From Vibrio hepatarius (GTDB lineage: Bacteria; Pseudomonadota; Gammaproteobacteria; Enterobacterales; Vibrionaceae): 64,000 nt of DNA. The DNA is taken from NCBI RefSeq assembly GCF_011806575.1, contig NZ_JAATOO010000003.1:1-64000 (forward strand). The letters run 5' to 3'. Shown here one piece after another: positions 1 to 8,422 of the stretch. The notes under the pieces are model-generated. The model saw nothing but the letters and a program-made list of their open reading frames with translations, was not told the DNA's origin and made no database searches. The position numbers and the translations under genes are program-made. The stretch's first letter is position 1. Each line of letters opens with the position of its first letter.

Positions 1-843
1 AGCTAGCGAACGTGCGTGGTCAACGCCCCACAGTGCGGTAAACTCGTGACCGATCATGTGTGTTGCCCAGTCATGGGGTACGCCGCTACCAATCAAGCCA
101 TTTAGTGCTTGGTTAGCTGACCACATTAGGTTTGCACGCCATTCATCGCTATCACGTTCAGCAAAGGATTCGCCCAGTGTTTTTAGTGTACGAAGTAAGG
201 TTTCAGCGTAGCCATCTTGAACCATTCCGCCATGCGGTAGGGTAATGTACTGCTCACACACGTGCACCCAAGCGTCGACAACGCCATTAAGTAACTGCTT
301 TTCTGGTAGCGTTTTCATTACATCTGGGTCAAGTACCGCGAACTTAGGCTGTACGAACGGAGACATGAACGGAAGTTTGTCTTGAGTTTCCGCTTTTGTA
401 ATCACCGCACCCATGTTTGATTCTGAACCTGTCGCTGGCAGCGTAAGAATGGCGCCTAGTGCAACCGCATCGCTTACTTGGTGTGCGCCAGTGAGGATAT
501 CCCAGCCATCACCTTCGTATTTTGCTGCTGCGGCAACATACTTTGAACCGTCAATGACTGAACCTCCGCCAACAGCAAGAACAAAGTCAACATTCTGCTC
601 TTTTACGATCGCAACCGCTTTGTCTAGCGTCTCTTTGGTTGGGTTTGGTTCAATACCACTGAATTCTACCCATTCTACACCTTCGAGTGCTTTTGCAACT
701 TGGTCGTAAACGCCGTTTCGTTTGATAGAGCCACCGCCGTAGGTAACGAGTACTTTTTTAGCACCAGCAATAGCTTGAGTAATTGAAGAGATTTGACCTT
801 GGCCAAAGAAGATCTGAGTAGGATTAACGTAAGTAAATTGCAT
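1..843 (-). CDS. yqhD: Iron-containing alcohol dehydrogenase / NADPH-dependent aldehyde reductase, YqhD type (3' end cut by window)
   Basis: The reverse strand is open from an ATG at 843 to the window edge, giving about 281 residues of a family that is normally near 385, so the C-terminal third is missing. The product starts MQFTYVNPTQIFFGQGQI and shows the nucleotide-binding GGGSVIDGSK motif, the LPATGSESN stretch and the metal-ligand region ending in DHARSLA, all typical of group III iron-dependent alcohol dehydrogenases. YqhD in E. coli uses NADPH to reduce reactive and short-chain aldehydes in the cytoplasm. A ribosome site (AGAGGA) lies 6-7 bases before the ATG. It is divergent from an AraC-type gene at 1007, the same arrangement as E. 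coli yqhC/yqhD, which supports aldehyde-responsive control. The exact substrate is inferred. Confidence 0.88.
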   Translation of the reverse strand, partial: MQFTYVNPTQIFFGQGQISSITQAIAGAKKVLVTYGGGSIKRNGVYDQVAKALEGVEWVEFSGIEPNPTKETLDKAVAIVKEQNVDFVLAVGGGSVIDGSKYVAAAAKYEGDGWDILTGAHQVSDAVALGAILTLPATGSESNMGAVITKAETQDKLPFMSPFVQPKFAVLDPDVMKTLPEKQLLNGVVDAWVHVCEQYITLPHGGMVQDGYAETLLRTLKTLGESFAERDSDEWRANLMWSANQALNGLIGSGVPHDWATHMIGHEFTALWGVDHARSLA

Positions 844-867
844 TGTTGTTCCTCTTGCTTCCTAGTG

Positions 868-889
868 CTGTTCACTAATACATGAACAG
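868..889. promoter_or_regulatory. Inverted repeat CTGTTCA-N8-TGAACAG between yqhD and yqhC
   Basis: A perfect 7-base inverted repeat with an 8-base spacer lies 25 bases upstream of the yqhD start. It sits where the yqhD leader or promoter would be. It is a candidate operator or a short RNA hairpin; which protein binds it is not known. Confidence 0.4.
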
Positions 890-905
890 TGTTTATCTTA
901 TGGAG

Positions 906-933
906 TGCATAATACTATCTAAAAATGCATAAT
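906..933. promoter_or_regulatory. Direct repeat TGCATAAT spaced 20 bp, candidate AraC-type regulator site
   Basis: TGCATAAT occurs at 906-913 and 926-933, exactly 20 bases (two helical turns) apart in the yqhD-yqhC intergenic region. AraC-family activators commonly bind direct repeats with this spacing, so this is a plausible YqhC target. The binding is inferred. Confidence 0.4.
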
Positions 934-1006
934 CGAACGTCAATTCCTCCAATGTTATTGCCTATTTCTACAAATTTATTACTATTAGTGCACTAACGGA
1001 GGCAGT

Positions 1007-1894
1007 ATGACCCTAGCGCAACTTTTACAACAGTACGTCGATTATCAGCAATTGCATCAGCTTGAAGGTATTTATCAAACGCCAATTGACGGCGTATGGT
1101 TCTATCGTAGTAGCCGTGGCAATGAGCGCAAACCTTTCATTTACCAATCAGGCATTATCCTGTTAGGTCAGGGCAGTAAAAATATCTACATTGGTAATCA
1201 ACCTGTCCACTACGGCCCGAATGATTACCTAGTTGTGGGGGTGCCGATGCCTTTGGAATGTGAAGCGATCGCAGAAAATGGCGAACCATTGCTTGGACTG
1301 TCGATCGATATTGATCCACAGGTATTACATCGCCAAGTGCATAAACTCGAATCATTGGGTTACAAGCCAGATAAATCGAGCAATGAACAGCGATGCGGTT
1401 TGAAGTCAGTTCGCATGGAAGCAAGTGTGCTTGATGTGAGCAAGCGTTTGGTTCAGGCTTTGTGTAATCCTTACGAAACCGCATTGCTAGCTGATGCTCT
1501 CAAAGAGGAACTGGTTTACCGTGCTTTGACCAGTGATGAAGGGCATATCTTGTTCGATTTGGCGCACCATGAAGGCCATTATGCCCGCGTAGCGAAAGCG
1601 CTAGAAAAAGTACACCGAGAATACGCGGGGAACTTATCCGTTCAAGAGCTGGCCCAAGAAGCCAACATGAGTGCATCTGCATTCCACAATGCATTCAGAG
1701 AAGTGACGTTGGAATCACCGATCCAATACATCAAGAAAGTCAGGCTCAACAAAGCAAAAGAGTTGATCCATTTAGAAGGAAAGAAGGTCAACGATGCAGC
1801 GCGTTTGGTTGGCTATAACAGCTCCTCACAGTTCTCACGCGAGTACAAACGCCATTTCAATGAGACACCACGCGGCTTAAAGTTGGCGAGTTGA
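1007..1894 (+). CDS. yqhC: AraC family transcriptional regulator (YqhC-like)
   Basis: This 295-residue protein has an AraC_N-type effector domain over roughly residues 20-170 (cupin-like, with GIILLGQGSKNIYIG) and two C-terminal helix-turn-helix units over about 195-292, including the conserved SPIQYIKKVRLNKAKEL and VGYNSSSQFSREYKRHF segments. The start ATG has a strong GGAGG site 5 bases upstream. It is divergent from the yqhD-like gene, matching E. coli YqhC, which activates yqhD in response to aldehydes. A 12-base palindrome (TTAGTGCACTAA, 985-996) sits immediately before the ribosome site and might allow autoregulation. Family assignment is firm; the effector is inferred. Confidence 0.85.
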   Translation: MTLAQLLQQYVDYQQLHQLEGIYQTPIDGVWFYRSSRGNERKPFIYQSGIILLGQGSKNIYIGNQPVHYGPNDYLVVGVPMPLECEAIAENGEPLLGLSIDIDPQVLHRQVHKLESLGYKPDKSSNEQRCGLKSVRMEASVLDVSKRLVQALCNPYETALLADALKEELVYRALTSDEGHILFDLAHHEGHYARVAKALEKVHREYAGNLSVQELAQEANMSASAFHNAFREVTLESPIQYIKKVRLNKAKELIHLEGKKVNDAARLVGYNSSSQFSREYKRHFNETPRGLKLAS

Positions 1895-2050
1895 TCGCGA
1901 AGGTAGGGAAAAGAGGAAAAATCGCTTTACAAAATTACTGTTTTATTCGGATGAAACCTCGTTCATACTGTCCGAGTAGTTAACCACTTAGAAGTCGAAC
2001 CACTAATTTTGGTTACTATACCCCTATAGGAGATCTAGTCAGTCTCTTAA

Positions 2051-2084
2051 AAAAGCCTCTAAACAGCAATGTGTAGAGGCTTTT
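2051..2084. terminator. Bidirectional intrinsic terminator between yqhC and glgC
   Basis: The stem AAAAGCCTCTA / TAGAGGCTTTT with a 12-base loop has T-runs on both strands. It lies 11 bases beyond the glgC stop and about 160 bases after yqhC, so it most likely ends glgC transcription and can also stop rightward transcripts. Confidence 0.75.
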
Positions 2085-2094
2085 TATCTTTTAT

Positions 2095-3318
2095 CTAGCT
2101 ACATCCAAATTGATAGCTTTCCGGTACCACCACAACACCTTTTTCAGAAATGTGGAACCGTTTTGCATCAGCAACAAGATCAAGACCAATCTGTGTATGG
2201 GGCGGTATACGAACGTGTTTATCGATGATGCAGTTCACCAATTGAGAACCTTCACCAACATGAACATCGTCGAATAAGATACTGTCAACAATGGTTGCAC
2301 CATCGTGGATCCTAACATTCGGTGATACGACCGAATGCTGCACTGAGCCTCCAGAATTCACCACGCCATCAGCGATAATAGAATTAATAAATATCCCTTC
2401 ATTTCCCGTTTCAGAAGAGACAGTACGCGCTGGTGGACATTGATGCTCGTAAGTGCGAATCGCCCAGTCAGCCTGATATAAGTTCATTGGCGGAACAGGC
2501 TCCAGTAAGTCCATATTTGCATCGTAGAATGAATCAATCGTCCCCACATCACGCCAATAACAATCTTTCGCGACACGTCCTTTGTCGTTACAAAAATCGT
2601 ATGCGTAGACTCCGTGAGATTTGATTAGCTCAGGAATGATGTCTTTACCAAAGTCATGTGAAGATTCGGGGTTGTTTGCATCATTATGGAGCGCTTCTTG
2701 GAGTACCTGACAACTGAATATGTAAATCCCCATGGAAGCTAAGCTACGGTCTGGTTGACCAGGGACAGAAGGTGGATCTTTGGGTTTTTCGATAAATGAG
2801 GTAATACGGCCAGTTTCATCGGTGTCGAGCACACCAAACTGTGTTGCTTCCTTTCGATCGACGTTCATGCAGGCGATCGTTAAATCGGCTTGATTGGCTT
2901 TGTGCTCCTGTAGCATTACCTCATAATCCATGCGATAGATATGGTCGCCAGACAATACAACCACGTATTCAGCATCACTTCGCGAAAGCAACCATAAATT
3001 ATGATAGATGGCGTCAGCCGTACCTTCATACCATTTACCACCGCCACGCATTTGCGGCGGGACAACAGTAATAAATTCGCCGAGTTCAGGGTTGAAGATT
3101 GACCAACCATTACGCAAGTGTTTTTGTAGAGAGTGCGATTTGTATTGAGTCAACACTAAAATACGTCGAAGACCAGAGCGCAAGCAGTTGGTGAGAGTAA
3201 AGTCGATGATTCGGTATTTACCACCAAAGGGAACGGCAGGTTTGGCGCGGTCGTCAGTGAGTGGGCTAAGGCGAGATCCCATACCTCCGGCGAGAACTAT
3301 GGTAAGGGTGTTTTGCAT
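2095..3318 (-). CDS. glgC: Glucose-1-phosphate adenylyltransferase (ADP-glucose pyrophosphorylase)
   Basis: The 407-residue enzyme makes ADP-glucose from ATP and glucose-1-phosphate, the committed step of bacterial glycogen synthesis. It begins MQNTLTIVLAGGMGSRLSPL, with the nucleotide-binding GGMGSRL loop, the PAVPFGGKYRIIDF segment and the YEGTADAIYHN stretch, followed by a C-terminal left-handed beta-helix (about residues 290-400). The start at 3318 is chosen over an upstream ATG at 3363 because TATGGAGATT provides a ribosome site at the right distance and the protein then starts where the family does. It stands alone here: no other glg gene is adjacent. Vibrios often carry two glgC copies; this could be the second one. 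Confidence 0.93.
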   Translation of the reverse strand: MQNTLTIVLAGGMGSRLSPLTDDRAKPAVPFGGKYRIIDFTLTNCLRSGLRRILVLTQYKSHSLQKHLRNGWSIFNPELGEFITVVPPQMRGGGKWYEGTADAIYHNLWLLSRSDAEYVVVLSGDHIYRMDYEVMLQEHKANQADLTIACMNVDRKEATQFGVLDTDETGRITSFIEKPKDPPSVPGQPDRSLASMGIYIFSCQVLQEALHNDANNPESSHDFGKDIIPELIKSHGVYAYDFCNDKGRVAKDCYWRDVGTIDSFYDANMDLLEPVPPMNLYQADWAIRTYEHQCPPARTVSSETGNEGIFINSIIADGVVNSGGSVQHSVVSPNVRIHDGATIVDSILFDDVHVGEGSQLVNCIIDKHVRIPPHTQIGLDLVADAKRFHISEKGVVVVPESYQFGCS

Positions 3319-3466
3319 GCTAATCTCCATATGGTGCGGTTTGTCCATATCAGAGTAGTACAAGAATTACGCCATGTTGTAACCACACGGTTTTAAAGGG
3401 GTTGCACTGATTATGTGTAAAAGCAGGCTCAGTATTGGTGCATAACAAATTACATATGCACTAAAA

Positions 3467-5368
3467 TCATGCAATCGAGTTTGCTTCCACTGATGCCATT
3501 ACATTAACTTGGTTACGACCAAGTGTTTTGGACTCATATAGTGCGATGTCTGCACGCTTATAACTGTCACCCGGCTTGCTGCAAATATCCGTCACACCAC
3601 CACTGACAGTGATCTTCAGATCGCTTTCGGCGTTCACTGCAATACGTAATCGGTTTACCACGATCTCCGCTTCATCTAACGGAGTATGAGGCATGATGAT
3701 AGCGAACTCTTCACCACCAATTCGCGCAATAATATCGGTTTCACGCAGGTGAGTGGAGAGGGTTTGTGCAACTTCACCAATGACTTTGTCACCAATGTCG
3801 TGCCCATATTTGTCGTTGATACGCTTGAAGTGATCAATATCGATTAGAGCGAGCGAAACGTGTTCACTGTCTGGATAGCGTTTAATTCGTTGGCTATGAG
3901 CTACCATCTCAGTATCAAACTTGCGGCGGTTCCACAGGCCACTGAGTGGATCTTTTTCACTGAGCTCTCTCAGCTGATCTTCGAGCTCTTTACGGTGTGA
4001 AATGTCAATGAATGACGCAACGTAAAATTGAATAGTACCTTGTTTATCCGTTACCGTTTGGATACGAAGAATTTCTGTAATCAAGGAACCATCACGGCGC
4101 TTGTTTACCACTTCACCTTCCCATATTCCTTTTGTTTCCAACGCTTTCCACATATTCATATAGAATTCTTGGTTATGGCGTCCTGAAGAGAATATCGTAG
4201 GCTGCTTTCCTTTCACTTGATCGAGAGTGTAGCCGCTGGATTTAGTGAATTGTTCATTGACTTGAATGATACGGTTATTGTGGTCTGTAATCACAACCGC
4301 AGACATTCCGTTCATCGCTGCACGGGCAATTTTACTCGCCATGCTGTTTTTCTCGTGGTTGTAATTCCAAGTCACGAAAGAGAAGGTAATCAGAGCAATA
4401 ATAATGAGCAGAAACACCGCTTGAGTATTGAGCTCGCTACGCTCTTCATCTGCGATTGGTCGGATATCGCTCAAATCCGATTCAAGTACAAAGATCAACG
4501 GTTCTTTCGTTGAAGTATGGGTGATATCAGTTTTGATAAACGAGTACCAAGAGCCACCTTCTTTTACCGTTCCCGAGCTAGCTAATTGGATTCTGCGCCA
4601 TAGGTTAGGGTACTGTTTGTTTAGACTGTACTCTTTATGTTCATCAATAATATTGCCTAATATACGCGTACCGTCATTTGGTAAAATATAGTAACCGTTA
4701 CCACTAAATATTGTCGGTAAGTTATTGGTATTGCGTTTGTAAGCGAGAGATTTATATATACGCTTTAAATCGAGATTAGCGACAAAGTAACCTTGTCGTT
4801 TGCCGTCCAATTCGATTGGAACAATAACGCGATAACCTAACGTTAACGGATAAACGATTTGTCCTCGTTCTGATTCTAAATCGATACCGTATGTGCCAAC
4901 TTGGTTTCTTTTCAATGATTGCGCATAAGCAAAATACTTGCGATCCCCCTTGTATTGGAGGTCGAATGGGGCAACGATTTCGGAACGTAATTCACTAGTA
5001 TTAACGCGAATCTTTTCCATACCTTGGCTGTCAATGAATCGCAATTGCGAATAAACACCTTGAGTCTTAGCAATAAGTAGCCAAAGGTAGCTTACATTTT
5101 GCAGGTTCTCTTGTGTTGGGTTGAGGATCGCTTGATGCAACAAACCATTATTGGACAAAGAGCTTGCGGCGGTAATTATCTGGTCCAGTGAGACTTGCAA
5201 CTCGGCTTTAGCGTATTCGAGTTTATGGATATTGTTCTGCTCAACAGTCTGCAGCGCACGCTTATCTATCTTGGCGTGCTCGTTGAGGAAATATAGTGTA
5301 GGTACACACGCTAACACCGCGAAAGTAACAATAAACTGGAGACAAACTCTGTAGCGTGTTGAAGACAT
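3467..5368 (-). CDS. Membrane diguanylate cyclase: periplasmic Cache sensor, PAS, GGDEF
   Basis: About 633 residues. A membrane segment near residues 8-25 is followed by a large periplasmic region resembling a double Cache sensor (about 30-315) and a second membrane helix (AVFLLIIIALITFSFVTW). The cytoplasm then holds a PAS domain (ITDHNNRIIQVNEQFTKSSG onward) and a C-terminal GGDEF domain with an intact IGGEEF catalytic loop. The inhibitory RxxD site is present as RETD five residues before it, so the enzyme should be active in c-di-GMP synthesis and subject to product inhibition. The start is uncertain: ATG at 5368 has no clear ribosome site and a TTG at 5377 is possible. The ligand is unknown; Cache domains often bind small organic acids or amino acids. 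Confidence 0.85.
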   Translation of the reverse strand: MSSTRYRVCLQFIVTFAVLACVPTLYFLNEHAKIDKRALQTVEQNNIHKLEYAKAELQVSLDQIITAASSLSNNGLLHQAILNPTQENLQNVSYLWLLIAKTQGVYSQLRFIDSQGMEKIRVNTSELRSEIVAPFDLQYKGDRKYFAYAQSLKRNQVGTYGIDLESERGQIVYPLTLGYRVIVPIELDGKRQGYFVANLDLKRIYKSLAYKRNTNNLPTIFSGNGYYILPNDGTRILGNIIDEHKEYSLNKQYPNLWRRIQLASSGTVKEGGSWYSFIKTDITHTSTKEPLIFVLESDLSDIRPIADEERSELNTQAVFLLIIIALITFSFVTWNYNHEKNSMASKIARAAMNGMSAVVITDHNNRIIQVNEQFTKSSGYTLDQVKGKQPTIFSSGRHNQEFYMNMWKALETKGIWEGEVVNKRRDGSLITEILRIQTVTDKQGTIQFYVASFIDISHRKELEDQLRELSEKDPLSGLWNRRKFDTEMVAHSQRIKRYPDSEHVSLALIDIDHFKRINDKYGHDIGDKVIGEVAQTLSTHLRETDIIARIGGEEFAIIMPHTPLDEAEIVVNRLRIAVNAESDLKITVSGGVTDICSKPGDSYKRADIALYESKTLGRNQVNVMASVEANSIA

Positions 5369-5377
5369 TGAGTGCAA

Positions 5378-5638
5378 GTTAAGCCTAAGTTGTAATAAGT
5401 TAAATGGTTAATGTTGTTGCGTTATTGTAGTTGTATGGGTCGATATTCATAGCGACCTCGAATTGTGCCGCTTACGGTAACCTAAACTTATGCATTGAAT
5501 CCAGTACTTATCACGACAAACTTATATTTAATCTTCTTTACGTTGCCAAGGTATATATTCTGAATGAAAGTCACAAATTTAATTGCGTAAAAATATGCTT
5601 TACCTAACATCATTCGTCTACTTGCGTGAAACAAAAAA
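5378..5638. other. Intergenic region without a recognised gene
   Basis: This AT-rich gap lies between the start of the Cache-PAS-GGDEF gene and the fructose operon terminator. It should hold the promoter of the GGDEF gene. I see no open frame with a ribosome site and no convincing operator. Confidence 0.5.
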
Positions 5639-5660
5639 AGCACCTCAATGTTGAGGTGCT
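5639..5660 (-). terminator. Intrinsic terminator of the fruBKA operon
   Basis: The stem AGCACCTCAA / TTGAGGTGCT is perfect over 10 bases and is followed on the reverse strand by a run of seven T. It begins 22 bases after the fruA stop. Confidence 0.85.
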
Positions 5661-5681
5661 ATTTTTGGATTTCAGTATGAT

Positions 5682-7418
5682 TTACGCTTCCGTTTGCAAC
5701 TGTTTTTGTTCGCTGCGTGATTTAAGGAATGCATAACCAAAGCCTGTCACAGCGGTACCTGCTGCAATTGCGACTAGGTACATGAGTACTGGTGTAATTG
5801 CGTTCGGGATAAGCAGTACAAACAAACCACCGTGTGGAGCCATCAATTTCGCGCCAAACAGCATAGATAATGCACCTGTTAGAGCACCACCTGCCATACA
5901 TGCTGGAATCACACGCATTGGGTCTTTCGCCGCGAATGGGATAGCACCTTCAGAGATAAAGCATAAACCTAGCACAAATGACGCTTTACCTGCTTCACGT
6001 TCGCTTTGTTCAAACTTGTTCTTAGCAATAAAGGTCGCCAAACCCATACCTAGTGCCGGTACCATACCCGCCGCCATAATAGCTGCCATTGGTGCGTAGG
6101 TTTGTGAGGCCAGTAGACCAACACCAAATGCATACGCGGCTTTGTTCACTGGACCACCAAGGTCGAAACACATCATTGCGCCCAGTAGTACACCAAGCAT
6201 TACCGCACTGTCAGAACCCATGTTGTTCAAGAAGTCAGTTAGACCGTTCATGATGCCAGAAACGGGGCCGCCAACGATGTAAATCATGACCAAGCCAGTA
6301 AATAGAGTGGCAACAAACGGAATGATCAAGATGGGTTTCAACGCTTCCATTGACTGTGGCAGCTGTACTTTGTCGGCGATAAGTTTGGCTGCGTAACCTG
6401 CGATGAAACCAGCAGCGATACCACCTAGGAAACCGGCACCTGTTGAACTCGCCAGCATGCCGCCGACTAAACCCGGAGCCAGACCCGGACGGTCAGCAAT
6501 CGAAAAGGCAATGTAACCAGCGAGAACAGGAATCATAAGTGCAAAAGCAGAGCCACCACCGATGGTCATCAATGCCGCTGCCAATGTCCCTTCTTCTTTA
6601 AACGCTTCGATACCGAATACAAAGGATAGGGCGATGATCAAACCACCGGCAACCACTACTGGAAGCATGTGAGATACACCGGTCATCAAGTGTTTGTAAG
6701 CCCCTTTCTTCTCATCGTTGGCTGTTGAAGAGCTAGATCCGCCAGTGTGCTGATAAACGCTAGCTTGCTCGAATGCTTTGTCCATCTCTTCGGCCGTCTT
6801 TTTCAGTGCTGGGCCAGTTTTAGTACGGTACATCATTTTGCCGTTAAAGCGTTCAAGTGGTACTTCAATATCTGCTGCGATAATAACTAAGTCGGCTTCC
6901 GCAATTTCTTGGTCGGTCAGTTGGTTCTTCGCACCGACAGATCCACGAGTTTCAACTTTGATTTGATGACCACGACGTTTGCCTTCTTCTTCAAGAGCTT
7001 CAGCGGCCATAAACGTGTGAGCAACACCTGTAGGGCAGGCAGTAATCGCAACGATCTTTTTCGTCGCTGAGCCTTCCGCTGGTGCTTGCGCAACTTGCGT
7101 CGCTTCCGCCAATGTTTCCGCTTTCGCTGGTGCATTTTGTAGGAACGCGACAGCATCAGCAGTTACTTCAGAAATTGGGGCTTGGTAGACTTTCTTGCCG
7201 ACAAAACGGGATGTATCAACCGGAGTATTTGTCGCAATAACAATACATTCAGCTTGTTCAATCTGGTCTTGAGTAAGAGCATTAGCGTTAACTACGCTAG
7301 ATTGGCACTCAATAGATGCATTCCAACCAAGCTTGGCAGCTGCTTGTTCTAATAACCCCGCAGCGAGAATGCTGTTTGCTACGCCACTCGGGCAAGCGGT
7401 AATAATAGCGATATTCAT
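5682..7418 (-). CDS. fruA: PTS fructose transporter, EIIB'BC component
   Basis: This 578-residue membrane protein imports fructose and phosphorylates it to fructose-1-phosphate. Two IIB-type domains come first: a IIB' duplicate with Cys9 (TACPSGVANS) and the true IIB with Cys128 (TACPTGVAHT), then a IIC domain of about eight to ten membrane helices from residue 240 onward, including the GGPVNKAAYAFG and EGAIPFAAKDP motifs. Length and architecture equal E. coli FruA. It is the last gene of fruB-fruK-fruA, 19 bases after fruK. In the same orientation the operon ends in a strong terminator. Control by Cra is expected from the operators upstream of fruB. Confidence 0.95.
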   Translation of the reverse strand: MNIAIITACPSGVANSILAAGLLEQAAAKLGWNASIECQSSVVNANALTQDQIEQAECIVIATNTPVDTSRFVGKKVYQAPISEVTADAVAFLQNAPAKAETLAEATQVAQAPAEGSATKKIVAITACPTGVAHTFMAAEALEEEGKRRGHQIKVETRGSVGAKNQLTDQEIAEADLVIIAADIEVPLERFNGKMMYRTKTGPALKKTAEEMDKAFEQASVYQHTGGSSSSTANDEKKGAYKHLMTGVSHMLPVVVAGGLIIALSFVFGIEAFKEEGTLAAALMTIGGGSAFALMIPVLAGYIAFSIADRPGLAPGLVGGMLASSTGAGFLGGIAAGFIAGYAAKLIADKVQLPQSMEALKPILIIPFVATLFTGLVMIYIVGGPVSGIMNGLTDFLNNMGSDSAVMLGVLLGAMMCFDLGGPVNKAAYAFGVGLLASQTYAPMAAIMAAGMVPALGMGLATFIAKNKFEQSEREAGKASFVLGLCFISEGAIPFAAKDPMRVIPACMAGGALTGALSMLFGAKLMAPHGGLFVLLIPNAITPVLMYLVAIAAGTAVTGFGYAFLKSRSEQKQLQTEA

Positions 7419-7437
7419 AGTGATAACCTTCTGTTCC

Positions 7438-8412
7438 TTAGTTTGCTTTCACGTTCGTACTAGAGCAAATCTGTTTGACTTGAGTGTTTAGTTTGATCTC
7501 ATCCAGCTCTTGTTGGCTGGTCAATCCAACGCCTACTTGGCTGACGGCCATTGCCGACAATGCCGTTGCAAAGCGTAATAAATCTGTTTTGGGTAGTGCT
7601 TGCATATGACCCCAACATAAACCTGCTACTAGGGTATCACCTGCGCCGACTGTACTAACCACGCTCATCTTTGGAGGCTGAGCTTGGAGCCATTCACCGT
7701 CGTTTAGCCACATCACTCCGTCAGCGCCCATTGAAACAACAATGTTCTCGATGCCATTTCCGGCTAAAGATTGAGCAGCGTCGCGACATGCTTCAAAAGA
7801 GCTGAGATCCTGACCGAGTAGATCACTCAGTTCTTCATCGTTGGGTTTAATCAACCAAGGTTGTGCTTCGATACCCGCTGCCAGAGCGGATTTGCTGCTA
7901 TCAAATAAGACCTTTTTGCCTTGCTGGCGTAATTTACCGATCCACGAAGCGCAGAGCTCTGGTGTTACACCGTTTGGCAAGCTACCCGCGAGAACAAAAT
8001 AATCGTGCTCTTCGGCTAGCTTAAAAAGCACTTTTTCGAAGCGCTCAACTTCTACAGGCGAGACCTGTACACCAGGGAAGTTGATATCACTAACCTGACC
8101 ATCTTTCTCTACCAATTTGACATTGATTCGAGTTGCGCCTTCAACTTGAATGAATTCGTTGATTGCGCCAATTTCGTCAAATAGTTGATGAAATAGCTCT
8201 GGGTTGTCTTTACCTAGAAAACCAGTAACGGTAACTTGAGCACCCAAATCGCTGAGAACTTTAGCAACGTTAACGCCTTTACCGGCCGCATGTAGATTGC
8301 TGTTATTTACTAAGCTGACAGAGCCTACGTTGAGTTCGTCTAGGCTACCGGTCAGGTCAAGCGCCGGGTTCAGCGTGATGGTGACAACTTTGTTGGTTTT
8401 TACGCTTTGCAT
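7438..8412 (-). CDS. fruK: 1-phosphofructokinase
   Basis: The 324-residue cytoplasmic kinase of the PfkB/ribokinase family converts fructose-1-phosphate to fructose-1,6-bisphosphate. It begins MQSVKTNKVVTITLNPALDL and carries GKGVNVAKVL in the N-terminal substrate region and the C-terminal STVGAGDTLVAG motif with the catalytic Asp. The ATG at 8412 is preferred to an in-frame start at 8520 because it has an AAGGGG ribosome site and leaves a 10-base gap to the fruB stop; the longer version would overlap fruB by about 100 bases with non-family sequence. Middle gene of the operon. Confidence 0.95.
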   Translation of the reverse strand: MQSVKTNKVVTITLNPALDLTGSLDELNVGSVSLVNNSNLHAAGKGVNVAKVLSDLGAQVTVTGFLGKDNPELFHQLFDEIGAINEFIQVEGATRINVKLVEKDGQVSDINFPGVQVSPVEVERFEKVLFKLAEEHDYFVLAGSLPNGVTPELCASWIGKLRQQGKKVLFDSSKSALAAGIEAQPWLIKPNDEELSDLLGQDLSSFEACRDAAQSLAGNGIENIVVSMGADGVMWLNDGEWLQAQPPKMSVVSTVGAGDTLVAGLCWGHMQALPKTDLLRFATALSAMAVSQVGVGLTSQQELDEIKLNTQVKQICSSTNVKAN

Positions 8413-8422
8413 AACTTGCCCC

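Noticed and set aside
1155..1484. Reverse-strand 109-residue ORF inside yqhC
   Set aside because: It is a shadow frame of a well-supported AraC-type gene and resembles no family.
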